64,000 nt of DNA. Source: Malurus cyaneus samueli (lineage: Eukaryota; Chordata; Aves; Passeriformes; Maluridae). Each line of letters opens with the position of its first letter. Positions within the stretch are counted from its first letter, which is position 1. Below the pieces are notes generated by a model. The model saw nothing but the letters and a program-made list of their open reading frames with translations, was not told where the DNA came from and ran no database searches. The stretch lies in assembly GCA_009741485.1 (NCBI GenBank), contig CM019238.1, positions 7,669,477-7,733,476 on the forward strand, written 5' to 3'. Shown one piece after another: positions 1 to 13,374 of the stretch. Both the position numbers and the translations under genes were made by a program.

Positions 1-1901
1 GCCCAGGCCTTACTGTAATAGCTTCTGTTTATTTGCTGGAAGTGTTTTTGACTTGTGTATTTGGTTGTGGAGGAATAATAACTTGAAATAGATCTAAGCA
101 ATTCCCTTTGAGAAAGTTGTTTGTGTGGCTAAAGTCTCTCTCTCTGAAGCCTTTGTTTGAAAAAAATCAAATGTTTAAGCAAGAGTTCTGTAAAAACCTT
201 TAATTCCTTTTGATTGTATGAAAAGAGTATAACTTGTCTTAATGTAGCTGCTTATCTTCTGTCTTAGGGAAATGCAGTTACTGGCTTCACTCTGCCTTCA
301 GCTGCAATGTTAATTTTTTTCCAGACACCTTCTACTTGAAGTTTTATCTTAAAGCTCTAGAATATTTTAACATGTATGAAAATGAATCTTTAGAGATGAA
401 AGGGGGAAAGAGCACATTGTAGGTACTTGAGGAATTGGAAAGCTTAAAGAGAGGGGAATTAATACTAGTTATCTTGTTTAATTAATCAGCTGTTCTTCCC
501 AAAATCATATTGAAAACTCATCCTCTGAGTGAAAACAAAATAAATTAAGTCTTGTTTAAACACTAGCAATACTGATTTTTTTGTCCTGTCTATTTCGGTG
601 ACACAGTATGTGTATATTCAAGGCATCATTTTCTAGGACTGAACGTAGGAAAATGTTGCTATGTAAAAATGGTTGTCAGAATGGGCTTAAATGTTTTTCT
701 AATAACAGACAGAGTTGAGTGTGAATGCATAATTGATAACTGTTGATATGTTTGCTCTGGAAATATAAAAATTATTTCTATTCCTATGTGGCAGGGGGAA
801 AACGTGTCTAAGATAAGCAGAAGAACTTTGCAAGGAAGTTCTCAATATACCCTAGAATATGAGCTAAAGTGAATTGCTCAATACCTTTTGTGATTAGATA
901 CAGTAAAGAACAGACCTGGTTTGGCTCTGGAACACAATATCCTGTAAATGCTTTGACCTTTAGACAGCAATGAGCATCATTCTTGTGTCTCTTTACATTC
1001 CCGGGGTCCAACTTGATTGTTTGAACTGGCCACAACGCTGTTGACCTTGCGGTTTGAGCTCTTGCCATCTCTTTTGTTAAGATGTCACAAAGATTTTAGG
1101 CTGTTTTCATTGCTGACCTGAGAACTCAGTTGGCTTTTAGCTTGTTTCTTATGTGACCTGTATTGGTAGGGCATTTTCAGTCCTTCAAACACGTGTTCCA
1201 TTCCTACTGAGACCTGCCCATGGAATAAACTGTCTGCTGCAAGTGGTAATCTTCCCTTTTTACAACACTACTTCCATCAAGTGTACTGAGCCTCCTGACA
1301 CCTTCTTGGACATCTGCAGGCAGCTACTGGAGGCCTGCCATGCCAGAGGATAAGGAGGTGACTGGCTGAACTGGGAAAGCGGATGGTGTGATTATGTATC
1401 CTGCAGCACAGCTTGTTTCTTGCAGGACACTGTACAGCCTCAGGCTAATTCCTTGGCTTCCTGCCTGGCTTCTTCTCCACTGCTGCAAAGCCTTTAAGTT
1501 CAGAAAGGCAAATGGGAGACAGGATTTTGCCAATGCCCTGAATCCATATTTTGTTAAAAAAAAAGTTTCAGCTGTCAATTTTGCACAATTAACCAGATCA
1601 GAATAAAGCTAAGCTTTCTTTTTGAAAGAAGGAAATAGCTAAAAAGAGCAAGAAAAATGACAATAAGCTGACAGTTTAATGAAACTAACCTAGACAATGT
1701 CCTTAAATGTCCTTCATGAATGCACTTCTGATCAGACCAAGGTTTAAAAAAATTATTTAGGCAAAAAACCATAAAACTGTCTAAGACTGCTTGATTGGTA
1801 AAAGATATTTCTAGAAAATAAGGGATGTAGATGTGTATAACCCACATGTGCCTGCGTTCTTGGTTTTACTATAGACTGTTGGTGTATGTGCAGGATATAT
1901 T

Positions 1902-1945
1902 TAAAAAACACCAAAAAAACACAAAAAAAACCACAAAAAAAACAA
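1902..1945. repeat. A-rich low-complexity tract
   Basis: Runs of six to eight A separated by C or CC make up most of this segment. It looks like a decayed simple repeat, possibly an old poly-A tail, but no element body is recognisable beside it. Confidence 0.6.
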
Positions 1946-4900
1946 CTAGCCAAAAGAAATCACCCCAAAACTCAACAAACCAGTATAATCTTCCTATTTG
2001 TAAGACTGACATTGTTAGAAGACTAGTCTCTATGAAGTGAGTCAGCAATTTGTGGAGTAATTGAGTTTTTTTTCTGAAGGGAGGGTGGTTCAGTATTTGT
2101 CCAGCAGCCCCTTAGGGAGTTCTCCTAGCAGAGTGGTAAGGCACATCTCCTAAAAGAGCAGCATTTCCTTTCTGTTGTCCAAATGCTTGCATTACATTTG
2201 AAAAGCTGTATTGCTACCTTGTACCCATTTTAGGCTGTGCATTGAGCCTTAATATGATCCAATTTTCTGTGAAGCCTGCAGGAGAAGAAATCTGTTATTG
2301 AAGCATTCTTCGTCTTAGCCAGTGATTCAGAATTGCTTCTTTTAGCTAAAGATAAGTTAATGAAAAGTCTGTCTCTATGTAATTCAGTGGTTAAACTCCT
2401 GGGCCTTATTGCAGCCATTCTCCCCTCTTTATCAGTCTTCATCTTTTAAAGATTTGTGAGTATGAATCCAGTGATTTTTGCAGAAATCCAGTTCTTCGTG
2501 GAGAAGTGTTACCTTCACTGAAGGACCTTGTCTGGAGGTTTTCTCAGAGGTAAAATTAAAAGGTTAAACTGAGCATGTAGCTCTTACTGCTTAAGTGCAC
2601 AAGAAGGTATCTAATTAAATTTACACATCATATGATAGTTTAACTGTAAATGTAATAGCAAGTGAAGCCCAGGAAACTGATGTTAAACCTAGGAGTTTTG
2701 GATATGGTTCTTCAATTCCCCTAAACTGCAGATAGAACTTGTACTGATTTTCATATGAAAGCTAATGTAATGCTGTGCATGGAAAATGCCAGGGAGGATC
2801 CCAGAGATTACACAAGTCCCTGCCTAGCTGGAGTCTCTAGGTCAATGTGTGGGACTGGAACATCTCCGTGTTCCTGCTCCCATTTTTCAGGCCAGCTGTG
2901 ATACCAATTTTTCAACTAGGACTTAAAGGGAATTGTGCTGTGATGGTACCCAAATGAATCCTGTAAACATGCTGGATTTGGGGGCAGGAGTCAGTCTGAA
3001 TACACACTTACACTTACTGAACCCACTTTTGCAAACAAGACTTGCTTACAGTCATCTTCAGAAACAGCAACTGATGGGGAGAAAAAGTACATTTTGTTAC
3101 ATGATGAAACATAAAAGGAAAGGTGAAAGAAAAGCAACCATATTAAATTATAAGTTAAGAGGTAAATGTAAATTTTGATACTAATCCCTGTCTGATGCAA
3201 GGCTGAGTTTCTAATGTGTTTAGGTCCAGTGCAGGTGAATGATCTACAGCTAGAGCATTTTTGGGACTATCAGAAGAAATCGTTGTGTTTAAAAGTGTTT
3301 TTCATTCCACTTGTTCACGTCCACAGTTTATGGGCAGGCATAATGCCCTTTGAAAGTTTCATGCTGTATTGATGGCTGTCTTGCTAAGAAATGTACTGCA
3401 GATAAGTCAGCAGGGAACAGAAGGTATTTTCAATACTTGCAGAGTATCAAGAAGCACTAAATAATTGGTAGCCTGCACCATTTCATTTTGCAGCTCATTT
3501 TGCATTTGTTTATGATAATGTTGGCTTTTTTGTTTTATATAATGTCACCAACTTTCAAACACTCACAAAGATAAACTAGCAGACACAGTCCTTGGTGCAT
3601 GTATACCTTCTCCTGATGCCTGTTCACTTATCTTGGAATTTATAACAGTATTAGAGTTTGTTTTAAACTTTGCTCAGCATGTGCTGGAGCTAATCTTCTT
3701 TTTTTTTTCATTCTCCCCTACCAAAAATAAATTAAGGAAAAACAATTTAAAAATTGTTTCCAAGGCTTTACAAATTACTCAGGAGAGGCTGTGTCCGAGG
3801 GAGCTTTTACAGGTTACGAGTGCTGTAAATCGGGTAAACTTGATGTTTCAATTATATTTCTGTTTTTTCCCTGTTATATGTAATCATGTCAAATAATGTA
3901 TGTATTTTTATGTGTTCTTTAAAGCCCATTAAAATATCATTATGTGATTTATTAGAAAACTATTAAGGGCATAATAGAACCTCTTTCCTGTCTCTGAGAA
4001 AGTCTGCACAGTGACTGTTTCTAGCAACTGATGTGGTTGGAAGGGCATTCATGTATAGAATGATGCAGCTGAGTTGGGGACATGGTGGACCCTTTACACT
4101 AAATTGAGTCTGGTCCAATGAATTAAAGGACTGGAGTGCATCAGGTATGCCAGGGAACCCATCCCCTGATCTGGTCCCACTCAATCAAAATCCTTTTTGT
4201 CTGCTCCAAGACTGCATTGCAGGGTGAAGCAAAGCATCGTGAGTGGAAGGGATTGACTAAGATTGTGAGATTTGCTCCAGAATGTGGCTGCTGTCTGAAT
4301 GAAAGGTTAGTGTACCCAGAGACACATAAGATTCCCCACGGTTTTTCTGAAGTTAAAATGATGACAGTAAATGTAGTGGAAGTTATCTCTGGGCAATCAA
4401 AGAGTTTTTTATAAAATTGCTACAGGTCAAACAAGCAAGAAAAGGTAGACAGATCCCCAACATCCACGCAGTGAACAGCATAACCTGAGGTCAGAACTTT
4501 GGATGATTAATCTAATTGTTATCTAGCATAAACTACTGTCGCATTGGCAAGAGATCTTAGATTAACTTTTGTCTGGAACTAATCCCCTCAACTTAATACT
4601 GGGTGTACAAAGTGTCTCTCTTGTGATAATTAGTTGAAGACTGGTTGACGTTTCTTTGCAATGAAATTATGATAATTATAAATGCTACTCTTAATAAGGT
4701 TTGCTGAGTTCTGCGTTGGCTGGTTAATCACTCTATTTGGAACAGTTAGGGATTTCCTGATGAAACACAATTTCTTTGGAAGTGTTGACTCAACAATATG
4801 AATTTTTCTTGCAGAAGTGCTTTACACTATTTGCTAGCGACAAAGTTCTTTAGAGCTCTTGGTTCAAACTTCTCTCTCTTTCTATGTGGCTTCCTGCTAC

Positions 4901-7900
4901 TTGGCTTAACAAGCACTACAGAACAGGGTGCTACCATTTTGATATGCATGGCTTGCAGTTTGGGCAATTAAAATCAAACCAGACTGTGAGATAATGCCAT
5001 TTCTTTCAAACTGGCAATGCTAAGATGTGAGCAGTGGTAAATGCACTAATCATTGATACATGTACAGGTAATACCAGGATCATTATCTAGTTATTTTTGT
5101 AAAGATGGAATATATGTAAATGATGCCTAATTCTTGTTCAAATTCCCTTCTGGTTAAACATATACAATGCCATCGTTTGGTTTGGGAAGAGGATAATCTA
5201 TAACATTGAAAAATGTTGACCATCTGTTCGCTGTCATTAAGAAGTTCTGGCAATATTTTGAAAGAAAATGAGGTAATAGTTAAGTCAAACAACTTATGTG
5301 CCAGCTGCTTTTTTTAACAACGGCCAAGAGTTTGGTTTTTTTAAGCAATAAAACAAACTTCGCCAAATGTAGCATTAAACAATTATTTTACATGTCCTCC
5401 TGACCCAACCTAAATACACTGAGCTTAGCTCTCTAATGAGAACCACACTATATACTAAAACAGCATAAATAAAACTGATCTCATTGCATTTGAAAGGGTT
5501 CCTTATGCAATGGGTATCAAGACCAAACCTGTTTATGTGTACAGTCTTACATCATCTCTTTCTGAGGACTTCTTGAGGGGAGAGGCCCCTGTCTTATCAC
5601 AGAATTCAGTAATGGTGAGCAACTGTGTTGAAGCAGGGTAACCAAGGAGGCTCTGGTAGCAAATCCTGTTTCTGTGATTTGTTTCACAGTTTGGTCTGAG
5701 AGGATGTGTGTACTAAGTGAGGCTTAATATATTCTAGGAAATGTACCCTGTTAAGAAAATTGCCACAGCTTTCAAAACTAACCAGGATCCATAGCATTTC
5801 TGGGTCACCAGGGTGGATGAGGTGACTCTGTGACCTGAAACTGTTTCTCAGTCTGCCTGCAAGGGCAGCAGATTTTCTAATTGCAGTGTGGACCTTTGAA
5901 ATCACCCAGAACACGGGCCCTCAAACTGTGCTGCACAGAGTGCTTCCAGATGGCTTGGAAAAGCCCAGCAAAGAAGTATCTGTCACTGTTCAAGTAACTG
6001 TACTTCATGTGAGCTTTAACCCGGGATCCTAAAGTCTTTACACTGTTTTGGAAGCAAATGGAGCATTTAAAAAGCTCCTTGTTGCATCCCTACAATGTTG
6101 TGAGTTGTTTTAGTTTAAGAAGAAGTTGTGTAGTCTCATTATACCAAGTGAAGGTTCTTTCTGTTTCTCCTTGCCTGAAAATGTTTCTAGTTTTCTCAAA
6201 CTGAGCTTCTGAGAAGAGAGGTGTTACTGCTGTGGATTTAAGCTGAGATGTGTCCTGAAAGTCGTGTGCTCAGCTGGCACAGAGCTGGGTCGCTCTGCCT
6301 TGTGCTGAGTCCTCCTCATCTGAAGATCCGCAGTGATTCTCTGATCTGTTGCTGGCGCTGTGCGCTGAGGGTGCAGACACGTTGCCCTGGGAATAGGAAC
6401 TGTATCATTTCTTGTTTATACAAGCTGCCATGGCTACCACTGGTAACCTGCATGAGGAACGTGCTGTTCCCTTGAAGGCAGAGCCATCACTCCCACTGAT
6501 TTCAGTTTAGGTGTGTGGGCAGATGGGAAGACAGAACCAGACTAGCCTCGTCTCTCCCTCTTTGGAGCCTTGCCACGACCGACCTTCTGTTCTAACTTTG
6601 TGGCACTTTCTCCAAGACCAAACGTGACAAGTTGTGCTGCAGATTTGATCCATATGGACAAAAGCGAGTTCAGCAAGAGTTTCCTCGTACCGACCGTCTC
6701 AGCTTCCTAAGTATGGGAGAGTTAGAACATGCATCCAAGTTCTTTCTTCATAAAAAATTGTTCTTTCTGGCCTTAGAATGGAAGCTTTGATGAGTTTGTG
6801 ATGTTTTACTTGCCACATAACTCCTTAGAATAGGACTAACATCAACCTTTCAGTTTCTGTTGTTTATTCATTTATTCACTGTAGGAGAAGAATTGTAAAT
6901 ATTCTTAAAATTGCTTTCTGTCAGCTGCTTCACCTTGAAGTCAGAAAGTAAACTAAGAATTCCTGCAGGAAGATAAACTCTCTAGGGTCCTGCCCAGGAC
7001 AAGAAAAACGAATGTTGTCATGATTCTTTGAAACATATAATTGACTGGTTGCACTTTTGCCTAACAAAAGCTGTAGAATTTTGTGCAATGATTCCTTCAG
7101 TGATGTCTCAGTTGAAGAGAGATTTTTTGATGGCCTCTTACATGTGAGGAATGGCAAAAGACTTTTCTCTCTGATAGACAAGACAGGGTAACTTATATCC
7201 TGCCTTAGAATTACTCAATTGGCATTTTTTTCAGCACATTCTGTATAACTTGTGTATAGTACTCACCACCTGGAGTATATCTTAGTAGCCTTTTTCTCCA
7301 GGTTAAATTCTCTTAAATACCCCATTTTTGTCATGCTTTTTTTCCTTTCATCCCATTCCAAAACTTGCCCATCTTCTAAATGTGATTACTTCAGAATATT
7401 CCTGGTAGTAACTATTTTTTAAAGCTTCTTAAAATGAGAAGAGTTGCCCTTTTCAGAAACAAGTCTTTTTTAAAGAGTTTCCACTGGCAGCAAGTGAAAG
7501 GTGTGACAGAGATTTCCAGTATGATCCCCTGGGTAAGTCACCCTCAGAAACAGAACCAACCTGTGAGCAAGGCCCAGTTTGAAGAGATTTGGCTGACAGT
7601 CAGGTTAGCCAATTCATGAGCCAGGAAAACAGCCGACAGCAGGGATTACTACAAAGCAAACTTAATTAGGCAACAGATAGGCAGGAAGTACGCCAGTCAT
7701 GGAGCCTGCAGCCAGAGAGAGCACACAATGGGGATGGTTAACCAGGCAAAACTCTGTTTGCAGTGGTAGAAGAGGCTGGAGTGCCAATTAGTTGCAAGTA
7801 AAGCTGAATGCATAGGTCTCTCAGGCTAGCTGTAAATACCTGTTTACTGGGAAATACGTGCAATATTTTTGGTGTGAACTGTGGCTTTTCCTGATAGGAG

Positions 7901-8086
7901 ATGGGAGATTTCAGGAGAGAGAACAGACTATATACATTGTTCATCAATGGGGTGAAGCTATCAGCTTGTGAATGAGGAACATGTGTTTTTGCTGGTGTCT
8001 AGCAAAGTGTCTGGGCTGTTTTTCTGAACATTTGATGGTGAAAAAAATGAAGGAATAAAAAAAAAAGGAAGGGAGGGGTGCGCCTA

Positions 8087-8118
8087 TTTTTTTTTCTTTT
8101 TTTTTTTTTTTTTTTTTT
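8087..8118. repeat. Poly-T tract
   Basis: This is a nearly pure T run with one C, following an A/G-rich stretch (about 8041-8075). No retroelement body or target-site duplication was recognised next to it. The length may be unreliable in assembly. Confidence 0.8.
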
Positions 8119-11100
8119 CACAAATAAGGAGCATCCAAATAGCAGAACACAGTGGGAATAAGAGAAGAATTAATAGCATGTAGGATACAGAGTGGTCTGG
8201 CTGAGATTCTGGGTATAAATGTAAATTGTACCTGTAACCTTTCCCTTGACCTTATTCTGCAAAAAATAGGAGGAATACTCAGGTGTTTGCCAGTCTCCTC
8301 CATTTAAGCTGTTGGTTAGAGACATTTTAGCTGTTGCTCTCTAATAAATCCTAAATCTATTGCTAGAACAAACATTTTTTGCAACTGTCCTATTTGATGG
8401 GTGACATATTACATACTCTTTGACCATCTGTGGAATTGACAAGGTAGAAAACAAATTTGGAGGGGAGATGTAAGTGTAGTAAGAATGGGATACCTATATC
8501 AGGTATCTCATCCAGCTACTTGTTTTGGAAATAGAATCATTTTAATAGTCTGAGAAGTAGCATAGATGCAAATGTTCTTGTTAATAATGGGTGATTTTTA
8601 AAAGGGTTTTTTGGGGGTCTTTTTAAAAAAACAGCAGAGTGTTGCCAAAACTAATAAACAAAAAGTAAAAGCCATTTGGAAATTTCTGGGTTTGATCCAT
8701 AATAAATACAGTACAAATAATGCACAAGTTTTGAAGGACTATTAAAAAGAAACATCTGGTTGTCTTTTAAAGATTGATGTACTTGTTTTAAGTGATGAAA
8801 GCTGTCTAATAAAATGACTCAGCATGGGCTGAATTCTCAGTGTATGATAAAGGAAGAATTTTGTAGTACCTAGTGTTTAGCACTAAGGGTGATGCAGTTC
8901 TGCACTAAATTTAGTTTTTCTAAGTTCTATGAAGCTGCTATCTCTTAAAACCAATCTCTTAGATCAGTGTTCACATCCATAATATTCTACTGGGACAGTA
9001 TATGAGAACTTGTTCTGCTTTATAGCTGAGCTGTGTTCTGTTCACCTGCTCCTGAAGGTTCTAAAAACAGAATAAAAATTTCCAAATGTAGAAAAAAACC
9101 CCAAATGCATCAGCCAGAGTATTCTTGTCATAGCGATGTTTGCTGCAACTGCTACACTTAGGGAACAGATTTTGATGTAAAAAGAATCGTAAGTTCCTGG
9201 AGTGTACATGCAGAGCCTGTGCTCTGGGAGGCAAAGTCATTATGTACAGTAATTTTCAGACTTTACTTCTCTTTTATTGAATGTAGGTCACATAACTAAA
9301 AAATTGTTTTAGGTCTGGGCATCCTGCCCCTGATAGTTGCAAGATACGTAAATAATCCTGCTCAGTAAAGTGGGATGGGGTTTTTCTTTTGTTTATAATG
9401 ATTTTATTCATTGTAGCTTGAACTCCTAACTGCAGTGGTGGTGGTTCATATTGATGGACAATGATATCACTCTCAAAAGTGCAGAAGTTGTAGCCAGAAT
9501 GCTTTGACAGATGCTCCGTGGGACCTGCACAGCATCCTGGCTCCCACTGGTTTGCAGTGGTGCAGGAACGCTTCCCCTCAGCCCTCCCTGGGGCTCACAG
9601 TGTGGCCGTACCAGCAGGCTCACTGGAAACACTGCTCATGGAGCTCCCCAAATATACTGAGGACTGCTTACCCTGGCATCATTTAGTATTTAAGAACAGC
9701 TGGAATGTAAATCAGGATGGTTTTACATGAGAAATATAGATAATAGGTATTTTCTACAAAATTTTTTAACGAGCTTTGTTTCTTCTTTGTGAAGCTTCAT
9801 TTCCCTCGATACTCACTGTGTTGTGTGTTCTGAATACCTACATGATGTTGTTGTCTCGTTTCTTTTATTGTAATGACTAATGACTGAGGATCCAGCTGAG
9901 ATGGGGAAGTCCTGCAGTGCAGAGTAGTTACAAACATACAGTAGGAGAAAGTTGATGCTCCAAAGTGCGTTCACTCTGGGAGAATTACTTCAGTTACATG
10001 TTTTTTCAAGTTCTAGTTAAGAAATCTGGTACCTACTTTCCTGATAATACAGTTGAGTAAGTGACTTCGTAGAAAATACTTTGAAATAAAACTAAGAAGT
10101 TAGCTTTCTGTATTCCTTAATAAGAGACCTCTGAAAACAGTTAATCAGTTCTGCAGGAATACATTTTCTCTCCAAACTTAGAGACATTTGAAAGAGAAGA
10201 TAGCAGAAGAGGTTGTCTTGTCTCATTTTAATTAGGGCATTTCTTCCTAAGAGGACAAAATGTTTTTGGAAGATGTCAACCTTTGGAATATTCTTTGCAG
10301 TGGAAATATAGCCCAGCTTGTCTCACAGCAAAATCAAAATAAAGAAATAAAGTCTGCATGCAAAATCAAGGCAGCAGGTGGTCATTCCCTGTATAACTCC
10401 AGCTGTACTTGAGTTGTAAATCCAAAAGCATTACAAAACTTGCAATGGAACACCCAGTGATTCCTTGCAGGCTCAGATCAGTGTTCCTGGGACCTGAAAG
10501 GAAATTTTCCTGAGATTTAATGTTTTCTCTTAAAACAATAAATGACGTAAGTGTTATCTCCAGATTTTTTCCAGAGCAGTAAAGTAATTAAACTTCACTT
10601 GTTTTTCTAACATCAGGACTAAAACCTGAACTAATCTAGTTTAACCATTCCCTTGTCTTTTATCAGCTGGAATGTGCATTAACTGCAGAGAACATTTGGG
10701 TGAATAGGAGTTCTGCTTGCAGTGACTGCATTTTGTATACTGGGTAACAAAATGTAGTTGAGTTTTCTCCACAGAATTAATGTAGATTCTCTGTTCTGCG
10801 TTATTTTTTCCTGCAGAATCACGTGTCAGATGTACCACATTTAGGTGCCTGTAGATTTATTTCATTTGCCAGGATGAAATATTTGCTGTAAGCAGGGCCT
10901 GGGCTCTGTCACGTGCTTTTGTTGTATTGTGTATCAGTATTATAACTCTTCAGTGTAGACTGAAGAGGAAAGCTGGGTTCCACTGGTGTTGTTGAGAAGT
11001 TTCCCAACATCTACAAGAGAAAGGCAGGATTTTATTTTCAAACCTTTAAAGCAATTTGATTTCTGGCTTCTAAGAAAGACTCAACCAACCATTTATATGA

Positions 11101-12328
11101 ATTTAATGTGAAATTTTTGTAGAAGAAGCAATTTGAAGGGAATTTAAATACTTCTGATGTATTTTCCTTCACACTTGTTTAGAAAAGTTGTGCGAATGCT
11201 CCATATAGTGTTGGCAGGATGTTACAGCGGAAGGAAGTGCATTTCTGTAAACTGGATCTCCTCTGCGTAATCAAGACTCTGTTTTGCAAATGATAATCAG
11301 TTGTGACCATGCTGAGTCAGTGTGGCATTTCAGAATTCACTCTGCTTCACTGAGTTCCAGTGCAGGATGTTACCCTGGGAGGAGGTTTTAGAAAGAGCTC
11401 TGGAAGCTGGCTGCTAGAAAGATACACAAGTTCCTAATGTTGAATTTTTGATCAGATCAATTACTCTAAAGAGATGAAGATTTTCTCTTCAGCACACAGA
11501 CGAACAGGAATGGGCAGGAGGAAGGGAGGAACACTGGGATTTTTCCTGGCTTACAGTATCACGGTATAGCTTGTCCCAGAGAAAAAAAATCAAGCTCTGT
11601 GTCCCTCAAATGTATGGAAATTGAATGGTCCTTCCATCTTGTGCAATAGTCTTCTTTGAAACCTCCAGATACGTGATTTTTTCCAGACCTCCTCTCTGAG
11701 CAGCACAATTCTGCCATGTTCCCAGACCGTCTCTTGCAGTGCCTCATCAGAAGTGTTTAATAGTGGTTTTCTTGCTCTTGCAAAATGGGTTTGAGATTTT
11801 TATTGTTATTTCATAAAATGTCTTATCAGCTTCTGAGCAATTGTGGTGCTTCTTGTACCCATTTTAATGATGTTTCAATGTTTAAAAATCATTGTTTTCT
11901 TCCATCCTACACTTTTTCAGTAAATACATCTCTTGGCACAAGGGAAATTGAAGTGGGAGTGTGTTTCATTAAAAAAATAACATCCTTGTTAAATAAATCT
12001 GCACTTAATTAAATTTCCTCTGTTTTAACTGCACATAGAAACAGATAACTGTGACAAACAAAAATAAAGAATCTTGAGGAATACTGACTTACCTCTGATA
12101 AGAACCGTCTGGCATATACATATTTTTTTTTTAGCTTATGCTTTACTAACAAGCTCAGCATTTGGTTCACATTTCCTCTTTCTGCTTTGGGCTTACCTAA
12201 TAGTTTAAAAATATGTGACTTGAAGTCTAAAGCCCTATTTGTAGAATTTTTTAATCACTTTTTTTTCTTATATATTGAGAAGTGTTTGGTACAATTGTAT
12301 TTTGCTAAGTAATTACATGAGCACAAGT

Positions 12329-12396
12329 ATTTGATAATTTGTAATTTTTTATTTTGTAATTAAAAGTAGTTTGATAATTTCCCTATTTGATAATTG
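12329..12396. repeat. Cluster of three TTTGATAATT motifs
   Basis: TTTGATAATT occurs at about 12330, 12370 and 12386 within an AT-rich stretch. The spacing is irregular, so this may be chance or a very degenerate repeat. The core resembles a GATA-type site, which is weak evidence at this base composition. Confidence 0.4.
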
Positions 12397-12699
12397 TTAA
12401 GATACTGAAAAGAAAGCAATGACCAGTTTTCACATTGCTAATAGCACAGCTGTGATTATTATCTTGGTTATAGCCAGCTATGTTAATAGGGATTTCTTTC
12501 AGTGCTTCAGACTACAGCCATAAAAATCTTAGATGACCTGGCAAAATGACCTTGGAACAACATTTTCATATTCTTGTGTCTGTTTCCATTTCCATGTCCT
12601 GCTGGTCTCAGCTGTTTGTCCCGGGGCTGTCTGGGTGTCTGCAGGGGCGGAGGTCAGAGGCTCCCCAAGGCAGGAGGGTGTGACCTGCATGTCCGTGCT

Positions 12700-13374
12700 G
12701 AGTTCACCGGGAACGCAGGTAGCTCACAGTTCATCGGGAACGCAGGTAGTGCACAGCTCACTGGGAACGCAGGTAGCTCACAGTGTGCTGGGAATGCAGG
12801 TAGCTCACAGCTCACAAAGAACGCAGGTAGCTCACAGCTCACTGGGAATGCAGGTAGCTCACAGCTCACTATGAACACAGGTAGCTCACAGCTCACTGGG
12901 AATGCAGGTAGCTCCCAGCTCACTGGGAACGCAGGTAGCTCATTTCACTGGGAACGCAGGTAGCTCACAGCTCACTAGGAATGCAGGTAGCTCACAGCTC
13001 ACTATGAACACAGGTAGCTCACAGCTCACTGGGAATGCAGGTAGCTCACAGCTCACTATGAACACAGGTAGCTCACAGCTCACTGGCAATGCAGGTAGCT
13101 CACAGCTCACTATGAGCACAGGTAGCTCACAGTGACCAGGAACACAGGTAGCTCCCAGCTCACTGGGAACGCAGGTAGCTCACAGCTCACTGAATGCAGG
13201 TAGCTCACAGCTCACTATGAATGCAGGTAGCTCACAGTGACCAGGAATGCAGGTAGCTCACAGCTCACTGGGGACACAGGTAGCTCACAGCTCACTGGGA
13301 ATGCAGGTAGCTCCCAGCTCACCAGGAACACAGGTAGCTCACAGCTCACTGGGAATGCAGGTAGCTCACAGCTC
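12700..13374. repeat. 27-bp minisatellite, about 25 copies
   Basis: About 25 tandem copies of a 27-bp unit are visible, with core GCAGGTAGCTCACAGCTCAC followed by a variable seven-base part. Variants at that part are GGGAATG, GGGAACG, ATGAACA and AGGAACA. A few units are one or more bases shorter (for example those reading CACAGTGACC). Between about 12985 and 13115 the GGGAATG and ATGAACA types alternate, giving a 54-bp higher-order period. Because 27 is a multiple of three, the array is open in several frames (GNAGSSQLT repeated on the plus strand), but nothing supports coding. Each unit contains CAG|GTAG, which resembles a splice donor. Confidence 0.95.

Larger units (their letters stand above)
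1..12699. other. Non-coding; read as distal part of COL4A6 intron 2
   Basis: I see no exon, RNA gene or recognisable transposon here. Open reading frames are all under about 95 codons and look random. The visible structure is low-complexity: an A-rich stretch with scattered C near 1902-1945, a run of T near 8087-8118 preceded by A-rich sequence, and an AT-rich patch near 12240-12400. Assignment to intron 2 is an inference from the first downstream exon being exon 3. Intron 2 of human COL4A6 is known to be very large. Confidence 0.6.

Noticed and set aside
12574..13135. Open frames encoding repeated GNAGSSQLT (plus strand) and SCELPAFPV (minus strand)
   Set aside because: They are a by-product of a 27-bp tandem repeat, whose length is a multiple of three. 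They are open on both strands and have no support as genes.
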